DNA from: Plectrocnemia conspersa
Taxonomy: Eukaryota > Arthropoda > Insecta > Trichoptera > Polycentropodidae
Length of the DNA: 64,000 nt
Assembly (NCBI GenBank): GCA_009617715.1
Contig: VTFK01000138.1
Coordinates: forward strand, 1 to 64,000
Reading direction: 5' to 3'
The notes beneath the pieces are model-generated. The model did not search any database. It was not told where the DNA came from and was given only the letters and a program-made list of their open reading frames with translations. Position numbers and translations under genes: made by a program. This document shows, in pieces, positions 46,500 through 55,775 of the stretch (positions are counted from its first letter, which is position 1; each line of letters begins with the position of its first letter).

Positions 46500-47895
46500 C
46501 TATTGTTTTACAGAATTGTGGAAATGTTCAAAAGTCACTCCGATTCATAAAAAGGGTCCCAAATCTCAGATTGACAATTACAGGCCAATAGCTTGGATCT
46601 CATCACTTGCAAAATTATTTGAAATTGTTTTGCATAAATACATTTTTAATCATTGCAGGTGTATGCTTCTCGACCAACAACATGGTTTCCGTAAATCTCG
46701 ATCCACTGTCACTAATCTAATGGTTTTGTCTAACTATGTTTCAAAATCATTGGACTCTGGTATACAAGTAGACGTCGTATACACAGATTTTGAAAAAGCA
46801 TTTGATAAAGTTAACCATGCTTTACTTGTAAAAAAGTTATCTAATTTCGGGTTTTCTGAAGATCTCATAAATCTATTCTCAAATTACTTGAGCAATAGAT
46901 ATCAATTCGTCAAGTATAATAACTCCTTTTCAAAACGATATAAGACCCCTACTGGAGTACCTCAAGGATCCAATTTGGGTCCATTGTTGCTTTTATTGTT
47001 CATTAATGACATAGAAACAGCAATAGAACATTCAGATTTTTTATTATATGCAGATGACTTGAAAATTTACAAGAAAATGCATTCGATTTCTGATTCCCTC
47101 GACCTACAGGAGGATCTCAACTCTATATGGAAATGGGCTTGCTATAACCAATTGCCTTTCAGTGTAAAGAAATGTCACACAATTTCATTTTCAAGGTCGT
47201 TAACGCCGGCAAAAAATATTCATACCATCTAGGCGGATATTTTCTGGAAAGGTTTTCTTCAACTAAGGATTTAGGAGTGACTTTCGAAGAACGTTGGAAA
47301 TTTAGCCAGCACATTGCAGAGACTCATAGCAAATCCTTAAAAATGCTCGGTTTTATCTTGAGAAATGCGCGTTACTTCAGGAATACTTTTAGTATTGCGC
47401 ACTCTTTATGATACTCTAGTCCGCAGCATACTAGAAACTAGCTCCATCATTTGGATCCCAGGCGTAATGAATCAATGTAATGAATTGAAGCTGGAAAAAG
47501 TACAACGTAAATTTATTCGATATTTATACTTGAAGGAATACGGGTATTATCCGTTCTTGTTTCCCAGTGCTTTTATTTTGGGAGCCCTGGGATACGTTTC
47601 TTTGTCGACTCGCAGAAGTGTTTATGTAATTAAACACTTCTGGAAATTGCTCAAGGGCATCGTAGACAATCCGTCAGTGCTCGAGCAGCTTCAAATGTGG
47701 GCTCCTGAAGGTGGTTATAGTTCTCGGTCGCGTCCACTATTCTTGCCTGTTAAGTCTAGAACTGGAGCACTTGCCAACTCTTCTCTGGCCAAGGCTATTT
47801 ATCTGCTCAATTCTGTCCATAGTAATATTGACAATTTCTCTTGCACATATGGAGTTTTGGTTCAGTTCGTATGGGACAATACACACCTGTTGAGG
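46500..47895 (+). pseudogene. Non-LTR reverse transcriptase with two frameshifts
   Basis: Domains in order: WKCSKVTPIHKKGP and IDNYRPIAWISSLAKLFE at the start; LDQQHGFRKSRST near 46670; YTDFEKAFDKVNHALL near 46785 (first catalytic Asp); GVPQGSNLGPLL near 46960; LLYADDLKIY near 47045 (YADD at 47047-47058). The frame closes at 47232, then homology continues one frame over as LERFSSTKDLGVTFEE. It returns to the first frame near 47390 as LRTLYDTLVRSILETSSIIW and KVQRKFIRYL, ending at a TGA near 47898. All catalytic residues are present, but the two frameshifts and missing endonuclease make it inactive. It could have supplied the machinery for the nearby SINE family only from other copies. Confidence 0.88.
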
Positions 47896-47962
47896 TGATT
47901 TGTGTCTGTTGTTTTGTCTTGTTTATATTTGTATGTATTATGATGTATTAGTACTTTTGACT

Positions 47963-47998
47963 ATCGTGACGCATTGGGTTTGCCTGTCAGGTCACGAT
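47963..47998 (+). ncRNA. LINE 3' tail stem-loop
   Basis: ATCGTGAC pairs with GTCACGAT round GCATTGGGTTTGCCTGTCAG, about 25 nt before the AT-rich tail. Confidence 0.8.
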
Positions 47999-48099
47999 GT
48001 TTATAATTTTAATAAATAAATAAATTGTGATTCCAACGCTTTTGTAATATTATCATCAAGCACTTCTGATGTAAAAACAAATAGAAAAAATATGTGAAA

Positions 48100-48540
48100 A
48101 AAGAAGTACAGACAGGCGTTACATCTCGCATATTGCTTCATAGAGTGCTTATCAAAGTATATTTAATTCACTTCTGATTTAAGAGCATTGGTCAAAGTAT
48201 ATTCAAATCGAATTTTGGTCAATAGGAGGGCGCAAAAAACAATTATCACTTCTCAGAAGTCAAAAATCCACGTCAAAGTGCAGGGGAAAATCGGTAACGA
48301 GCGCCGTCACTGCGACGGCGACGGCACGATTTTATTGCTTTTGACGTGGATTTTTGACTTCTGAGAAGGGATAATTGTTTTTTGCGCTCTCCTATTGGTC
48401 AAAATTCGGTTTAGTAAGCCGTAATTTTGTTAAAAAAGATTTAATATGAACGCTAGATAATCCAGCGCTTCCATTCTGATGGCGATGCCACGATTTTTTT
48501 GCTATTAACGTGGATTTTAAACCTTGAATTTGGTCAGAAA
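48100..48540 (+). repeat. R1 repeat copy C (short)
   Basis: Begins with AGTACAGACAGGCGTTACAT (copy A has AGTACAGACAGACATCGCAT) and reaches the palindrome and about 130 bp beyond. The outer modules are missing. The palindrome itself is at 48205-48412; its left tip is altered (a deletion round GTGCAGGGGAAAATCGGTAACGAG), while the right arm is intact. Confidence 0.75.
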
Positions 48541-49473
48541 AATGCATGTCATTTAATGAAATACTATGAATTTTAATGGAATCGAAACATTGAAAAAAAC
48601 AACTTTTTTCTCTTCTGATAAAATTTGAATGACGTCCCTGTTGAACGTCAATTCTAAATTTTCCAAAGATTTTCAATTTGCGTATTTAAGATTATGCTCT
48701 GTTTTGGATTTATGAAAATTTTTGATCCACAAAAACCAATGCTATTATCTGTTTCGAATTGAATACAAGGCCAACGAAAAAGCTTGCTTTTCGATACATT
48801 ATATTATACTATATGCATTTAGCCTTTTGACGAATTGTAATAATCTGTATAATTCTAACATAATTATCTGGAGCAGGCCTTTTATTCTTAATAACATCTT
48901 GTTTGTCTTGAAAAATTAAACTTTTGAATGAATTGTCGAACAATCGATCGAGAATACAACATTCCAAGGGCTCATTATTTGTTTCCGCACTCTCCGCTAT
49001 GATTTGTTCTGAAGGAATCATTTTATGAGCCAAGTTCCTTTCTATATTTGTATTCAAGAAGTTCTGTGTAAATATCCGTTATTTTAACAAACAAAAATAT
49101 TTCATATTGTTACTTGAAAAACACAAATCAAAATATTATTATTAATGCTTAAAGAGAGGAGTAACTTAAAAAATGTTTTCACAGCTTTCAAATTGAATTT
49201 CAAATAAACAAACATTCACATTTAAAATTAAAAAAAAAAAACACTTTTTAATTGCCGAAATTTTTGTATATTTACAAGTTAATTGTATGCAATTATGTGT
49301 CTTTTAAATTAATACGATTAATGTATAGGTTTAAGTCTGTTGAGTTACTCAGTTACTTTTTGGCAGCAAGAATAATTTGTACTCATTAAATATTTAAAAC
49401 ATTTAATGCTCTATTATTTTTAAAATAAAATAAAATAGAAATTTAAAAATATATATATTTTTCTCCATACATA
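48541..49473. other. AT-rich stretch with a possible transposon-derived frame
   Basis: The minus-strand frame 48809-49057 reads ...ECCILDRLFDNSFKSLIFQD then KQDVIKNKRPAPDN.... This resembles the short segment before the zinc finger in DUF4371-type hAT-derived proteins (LL..PF..L...K..I...GRP.P). Similarity is short and unverified. Nothing else is recognisable. Confidence 0.25.
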
Positions 49474-49761
49474 TACTCTATTTGCGTTAAAACAGTTCGA
49501 GAGCTATCCATTTCATAATTATTCATAATTGAGAAAGAGATGGCATGTTTGGGTTTACGCACCTATTATTAGCTCTAAAGCACACGATACGGTTCGATAT
49601 ACTTATCATTACTCCTGTTTATATTTTGAACAAATTTATATAAATTAGCACTGTTACTATATTTTTTATATTTATAAATCAAACTTACCATCTCTTTCTC
49701 AATTATGAATGAAGATGAAATGGATAGCTCTCGAACTGACTGTTTTAACGCGAATAGAGTA
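49474..49761. repeat. 70-bp inverted repeat with 144-bp spacer over a possible exon
   Basis: The left arm 49474-49543 and right arm 49688-49761 are near-identical in inverse orientation (TACTCTATT.GCGTTAAAAC, GTTCGAGAGCTATCCATTTC, TTCATAATTGAGAAAGAGAT). The left arm lacks four bases (CAGT). Read on the minus strand, the right arm is an open frame (TLFALKQSVRELSISSSF) ending at ATG/GTAAGT, a strong 5' splice site (GTAAGT at 49683-49688). A transcript through both arms would form a long hairpin. Confidence 0.7.
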
Positions 49762-50402
49762 TTTTGCCCTGTTTTAAAAGTCACGGTGTAGTTGCTAACA
49801 GCTTATTTTAAATAGTAGCTTTTTGAATTAAACTTCATCTTACTATTACTATTGTACATTAGCTTTAGTCCTTATTTATGAAATCACAAAAACGTTTTCC
49901 ATACATTTAAAACCTAAATGTTTCAACATATTAAATGACACATATTGAATATAATTATATATGCAATAAAAATAATTTAAAATATATTATTTTTATATAA
50001 GGATCACTCTGTACTTCCTTGGCTATTATTTGCAATATAAAAATATAATATCGCTCATAATCTAATGCGTTAAATTAATAAACATATACTTATGTATATA
50101 TATATATATATCTATCATATAATATCTATATTTGAGCTCAAAGAGTATATTGCTAGATATTTTCATTTGCTATCATGATATTGAATTACAGCACACCTAT
50201 GTTTGGTGTTTAGTGTCAAAAGCTCAATAATTCACTCGAATCGTTTTCTGAACATAGATAATCGAATTCTTCGATTTGAGAAGCAGGAAAAAGAGATAGT
50301 GGTAAATTAGATTTTAGTTCAAGCTATTGACAATATTCGTCAGCAAGATATACAATACTGCTGCCCAAATTGTTGAATTAAATGAAAACTTTATAAGCAT
50401 CA
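49762..50402. other. AT-rich non-coding stretch
   Basis: Nothing recognisable. Confidence 0.55.
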
Positions 50403-51532
50403 GTGGTGTGTAGTCTCCAATTACTCGAACCATCAACTACTCGAGTATCGAATATTAAAATTTTAAAATACTCGAGTACTCGAGTACTTTCGAGTATTTA
50501 CCAAATGTACCAAAATAGCTATTATTCAAATTCGTGCACATATAAATAAATAAATAAAATACTTAGTATGTTAATTTTTTTACAATTATTTTAACTTCAC
50601 GAACATACTTTTTAAAAACAATAATGCAAAAAGTGTCTCGAATTTAATATTACTGCTAACCCTTGGTTTTATTATTCCCGTTATGGAAAAAACCCTTTCT
50701 GTTGCTGTTGATGTTGGTCTTATTGTCATTAACGCGTCGGATAAGGCTTCTAATTTATATCTGTTCGCTTTTTATAGATATAAAATTTTTTGAACTCTCT
50801 TTTTGTGTTCTCTTCTTTCATTCCCTTCTCTGATTTTCTCTTATTTCCTTTGACTATTGACAAAATAGCATTTTGTAATTCTTCTTGAATAGATTTTTTT
50901 TCTTAACAATATACAATATTCTACTCCTTCTGATTAATGCGAAAAATTTAAATCTATATCCTTCGAAGATGTATTTGGGTGAATCCCTTTCCATCTAGAG
51001 CTAAACGGTTCGCAAAGAACTGACTTTACTTTAAATGCCTTTAAAACACACAATTGTTTTGATTTATATTTTAAGCTGAGGGATCAGTATAAACAATTTA
51101 CAACCCTTTACGCTACAACTGCATAGTCATAAAACCTAAAAAAAAATTTTGTTGATATTTCATATTGTTCATTGCCATAAATTAGATAAGTCGGGACTGT
51201 CGAACAGAAAACACAAAAGAAATTTCTCCATCGTACCCACTAACATAGCCGACGACCGGAACTATGCAACTATGGAACTATGAAAAAATTATACCTGATA
51301 GTAACCGCTCTAACTCGGGACTTCGGGCATAAACGCCAAATAAAAGCAAGACGTTAACCTTTACCGGACCGAGTTACAGTTAATTTTGTTTCTAAAATAT
51401 TTCAAATTTTTTTAATTTCGAGTATCAATCGAGTAATTTTCAAAATACTCGATTATCAAGTACTTGAAAAATAGACAAGTATACTCGAGTATCGAGTACT
51501 CGATTACTCGAATTGGAGACTCTAGTGGTGTG
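50403..51532 (-). mobile_element. hAT element of a second family, 1114 bp, with 8-bp duplication
   Basis: The element spans 50411-51524. The left end is TAGTCTCCAATTACTCGA; the right end in reverse complement is TAGAGTCTCCAATTCGAGTA. GTGGTGTG directly flanks both sides (50403-50410 and 51525-51532), a perfect 8-bp target duplication. Both ends carry many ACTCGAGTA subterminal repeats. A hAT transposase remnant lies inside on the minus strand, so this is an internally deleted copy. Confidence 0.9.
50610..50930 (-). pseudogene. hAT transposase C-terminal fossil
   Basis: Minus strand reads QEELQNAILSIVKGNKRKSE, then a lysine-rich part, then LEALSDALMTIRPTSTATER and VFSITGIIKPR, the hAT dimerisation signature. 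It differs clearly from the 22-kb family (EPTSTESKRVFSTSG). At least one frame disturbance lies just before LEALS. The catalytic core is not recognisable. Confidence 0.78.
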
Positions 51533-53739
51533 GTGGGGCCAGGGCGTCGCCCTGGTTGATATTTTTGAGCCGTGTTTAATTGAAATGGAATTTACTTATC
51601 AAGTAGATTTAAAAAAATATTTTGTGTACCAAATATCGTGAGCGGACCAATATTACGAGAATGCAAAAATATACATATAGCATAAAAAAGCTGACATTCG
51701 GCGACTACAGCCGATTAGGAATACATTGAAGTATTAAATATTGTGTTAATAATCCATAACGAAAAATTGAAAACGACAATAAAAGTAATACAACGCATAA
51801 AAATAGATAGAATTTTTGCTTTTATTGTGCAATCGGGAGTCGTCAAGAATATTCTATACATTACATGCTTATATACGTTGAAAAATAAAATTATATGAAT
51901 GTAACTTCTATAATACATAAAATTATCTTTTCGGGGCTATCAAAATCCATTTCAAGTTCGAAATGCTATTGAATATAAGCTTTTGATAATGTGACTTAAA
52001 CGATATTGCTATGATTAAATTAACACCCATCATAAATGGGTATTGTCGGATTTTCCGGAACAAACGTGGGAGCTTATTAATTTAATCCTTATGTAAATTA
52101 TTAAGTTTGATCTTTGTTCGTCCATTCTATATAATACAACTATATTATTAAGTGGAATATTACATTACATATCCACATCATATCATATATGCTAGTCAGT
52201 TTATTCAATTCTATTTATATGATAAGCACATCGGTCATCACAACACGCACTAAAGCTAAGCTATAAATCAATAATGCATTAGACATGAATAGCTTAGAAA
52301 TTTAAATTGCTTATTGATTACATGTGACATTTAATAATAAAAAAAACAATCGATTTTTGACATCATAGAAACCATATTTTTCTTATGTTAATTCAGTCGT
52401 CCTGATAATGTTAATTTATGAGTCAGCATCATTGTTTACTATATCAAGAATAAATTGATATTTTTACTTCAATAAAAACTTAAATAAGCATTTGTGTCAT
52501 ATACATATTTTTCAGTAATTATATTTGAAGAATCTTTGTTACATATTGAGCGATATTTCATTGGTAATATGTTCGACATGTTTGACAATGTTCGTTTTTA
52601 TGCTTGAATAAGTATCACATCTAAGGACTTATGAAATATTGCTCAAATGCGTAACGAAGTATTTTCAAATATAATTATTGAAAAATATTCATATGATACA
52701 AATGCTTATTTAAGCTTTCGGAACCTAGAGTTTTTATCTAGGTAAAAATATCCAAAAATCACCTATTTATTCTTGAGTTTACTAATGCTGGCATATGTCT
52801 GTAAGGGTTTTTCAGTGTTATGTTTCATAGAATAATGTTATTAGCTCGAATGAATTTACATAAAAAAAATGCTATATCCAAAACTACGATATCAAAAATG
52901 ATGAAAATGTGCTTCTTTAATTTTTTTACAACGAGGAAAGTTTTGGTCGGAAAGCTTAAAGTATGCAGAAATAAAATGTTGTTTTATTTTTCCTAATGAG
53001 AAAAATTCAATCGTCATTAAAATCTTTCAGGGATAAATATGCAGTAAAACCCAAAGTTTTCGCGTCACTTAAGTAAAAGACCTTTGATTTTTTTCTTCCT
53101 TATAATTCGTTTTCATTCAATTTTTATTCAAGAAAACACAATTCGTTTAAATCTACCATTTTATAATTGCCATGTTGCAAGAACAACGCACTTAAAACGA
53201 TAATACTACACATTTTTGTACATATTGTTAGCACCAACTCTAATTATAGCAAATCGCTCCCATGTGGATTCGCGAAATTCTAGAGGTAATTCAACAGAAA
53301 ATTTCATTACGCAACCTGAAATTTAATTGAATGTTTGTGATGTGTTTTAACCTGGCGTAAAAATTGGGTCATCAAATATATAGATATAATGTGCTATAAG
53401 GTTTATTTTTTTATTAATTTTGAACTGTAATAAGGGAAGAGGTTAATGGCAAGGGTAATTAAGTCAACACATTAACCGCGAAAGCTTTACGACCGGTCAA
53501 GTGTGGCGTAGCAACTTATTCATGGACATTACACACTTGCATACTATTAGATGAGAAGTGCTCTCTTCACGGATGCAAAAGTACTTTCGGAAGTACCATT
53601 TGACTTTGGTACTTAATCTTAAATGGTAATTTTTGCATTCAAATTTCAAGTAATGCACTATAGTGCTGTGTATAATGGTGAACTATTATGCAATTGTAAT
53701 TTAAGGTTAAAAAGTGTATGTAATAACAAAAAAATATTT
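51533..53739. other. AT-rich non-coding stretch
   Basis: A GC-richer patch at 53430-53600 has no identifiable content. Nothing else. Confidence 0.55.
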
Positions 53740-54309
53740 ATTATTATCAGGCTTACTGAGGGGGGAGGGGGAAATTCCCAGGGCATATTTTATTTGAAAG
53801 GCCCGGCAAAATATATGTTTAAAAAAATAAAAATCGATCTCAAATAATGAATCTGAACTAAATTACAGTTGTTTGAGATGTTCCTTTAGCCCTTTTTATA
53901 CATACAATAAATAAATGGAGCGGAACATTGCCTTTCAAAAGTAACCACTTTCTAAGTAGTAGTTTCACAATAAACATTATTATTCAAATGGATCAGTAAT
54001 TTGACAACTGAATTTAATGCAGCAAAATAAATAAATAATAAATTAAGTTTCATGTAGTTATTCATAAAAGAAAATCTAGAAAAAATAGTCTTAAATCTGT
54101 CCCTAAAATATTTTTTAAAACATGTTATTTTAGTGAAATCGTATCGGAATACATTTTCACTGATGAAAATATAAATTATCTGGCAGGTGATTGTACAATT
54201 ATATGATTTAAATTTTTCTATATGTAGTAATATATATTTACATACTTACCATTATTTATTTACATCCGACAGTGAATGTCTATTTTTGGTAAAGTTATAT
54301 TTTAACTAG

Positions 54310-54485
54310 TAAAGTCCAAATACATTGCATCTGCAATCTGGAAGTCTAATTTTCGACAACATTTTCGAGCAGCTGGGGTCATATATCGGCAATAACGCTG
54401 CGAATGTTGGCTTTCCAAGCTGTTTTGTCGACATAGACTCGCGAATTCACATATCCTCACAGAAAATAATCCAAAAGTGTCTTGA
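54310..54485 (-). pseudogene. mariner/Tc3-type transposase C-terminal fossil
   Basis: Minus strand reads TLLDYFL, stop, GYVNSRVYVDKTA, KANIRSVIADI, stop, PQLLENVVEN, stop, TSRLQ. This matches the conserved end of mariner-type transposases (LDYFLWGYVK..VY...., L..NIR..IADI.P..L..V..NW..RL). Two of the three stops (FL*GY and EN*TS) fall where the family has tryptophan and would be TGG changed to TGA or TAG; the third falls in IADI*P. The plus-strand 72-codon frame over it is a shadow. Confidence 0.72.
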
Positions 54486-55237
54486 AGGCTGCTTCACGGA
54501 TCCTGTACGACGTCTCTGCGTATACGTATTATCGGTAATTTAATTAAAAAATAAATAAATATTTCATTCAGTTTGATGTGATTATTCTTAAATGAAAATC
54601 TAGAAAAAACAGTCTCAAATATTTTTTTTTAATATGTCGATATAAAAAAAATCATATCGTAATACATTTTCACCAATAGATATACATATGTTTATGCTAG
54701 TAAAATTATATAATTACAGCTTTTCTATATGTAGTAACATATATATTTAGCAACTTATCATTATTTATTTACATCCGATGTATAAATTTTACAGTAAATG
54801 AGTATTTTTGGTAAAGTTATATTTTTATTAGTAAAGTCCAACACATTTTCACCAGTAGATAAATATTTCTACTAGTGAAAATATAATTTATCTGATAGGC
54901 GCTAATATTCTGCTCTAGAATATCTATGAAGCTCAAGTTGACAGCTACGAAACGTCTATTTGCTGTTCAAACCCAAACCTAACTCAATGAAATTTCAAAG
55001 ACTAATTATTATATTTTAGAAATTTTATTAGTTGACCTAATAAAACTACAAACTAAGCTAACTCATCTGTTAGGAGAAAATAAGCGGAAGATTGAGTACA
55101 GACAGAAATCGCATCTCACATATTGCTCCATAGTTCGTCTGTGTTTCGATATTACACTATGTTTTAACAATATATTAGCTATCTTTACCGATATTACTAT
55201 GGACTTTTAATATAAAAGGGCTGATCAAAGTATTTTC

Positions 55238-55471
55238 AAACCGAATTTTGGTCAATAGGAGAGCGCAAAAAACAATTATCACTTCTCAGAAGGCAAAAAT
55301 TCACGTCAAAAGCAATAAAATTGTGTCGGCGCCATCGCAGTGGGAACGCTCGGTAACGAGCGTTTCCACTGCGACGGCGACGGCACGATTTTATTGCCTT
55401 TGACGTGGATTTTTGACTTCTGAGAAGGGATAATTGATTTTTGCGCTCTCCTATTGGCCAAAATTCGGTTT
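55238..55471. repeat. R1 palindrome D
   Basis: From AAACCGAATTTTGGTCAATA to GGCCAAAATTCGGTTT, centre GCTCG-GTAA-CGAGC (about 55347-55360). Arms match over about 115 bp with only scattered mismatches. This is the cleanest copy. Confidence 0.9.
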
Positions 55472-55589
55472 AGATGTATTTTATTTGTTTTTCACTCGTA
55501 ATATTGTTATAAAAAAAATAATATAAACGTGTTTACACTGCACTGGCACGATTTTATTGCTTTTGACCTGGACTAGAAATTCACTATAT

Positions 55590-55775
55590 ATATTCACCTA
55601 TACCCAGGTTGAACCCTTAACAATCGACCGCTATATAATCGGTCGCTCATATAACTCGAAATAACCGAGTTAAATCATCCGAGCAACCGAGGTCCGATAT
55701 TTTTTTTAAATAATAACTCATGACCAACTTTGTCAAAGGCCTTCTCAAAATAAAAATATTGTACTATAAATGTAC
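55590..55775 (-). pseudogene. LINE reverse-transcriptase fossil
   Basis: Minus strand reads YFEKAFDKVGHELLFKK, then SSYMSDRL, then GVQPGYR. This corresponds to the FEKAFDKV..HxLL catalytic box and the SYLSDR box of CR1/Jockey-group RT. It is short and interrupted by stops. The hairpins CGACCG/CGGTCG (55625-55645) and TAACTCG/CGAGTTA (55652-55672) lie within it. Confidence 0.5.

Larger units (their letters stand above)
46483..48033 (+). mobile_element. CR1/Jockey-group LINE, 5'-truncated
   Basis: About 1.5 kb. It starts inside the region before RT (about 46492) and ends in TAATAAATAAATAA at 48024. ATTGTCATT (46483-46491) and ATTGTGATT (48025-48033) are a likely 9-bp target duplication with one mismatch. 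The tail is a short AT-rich repeat, not poly(A), as in CR1-like elements. A stem-loop at 47963-47998 is shared with the SINE at 44.1 kb. It retains the whole RT region, so it is the youngest-looking retroelement here. Confidence 0.85.
53740..55585 (+). repeat. R1 repeat copy D, enlarged by internal duplication
   Basis: Starts with the G-rich module shared with 19025-19265, then R1 modules. A segment with GAAAATCTAGAAAAA...GTCT, AATACATTTTCAC, CTATATGTAGTAA and GGTAAAGTTATATTTT...AGTAAAGTCCAA is present twice (about 54035-54312 and 54570-54841). Between the two lies a mariner fossil. The palindrome follows (55238-55471), and the ACCTGGACTAGAAATTCACT end module is at about 55560. Confidence 0.75.

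Noticed and set aside
55620..55700. Multi-hairpin structured RNA (CGACCG/CGGTCG, TAACTCG/CGAGTTA)
   Set aside because: The segment reads as a decayed RT gene on the minus strand, and the short stems are more simply chance within it.
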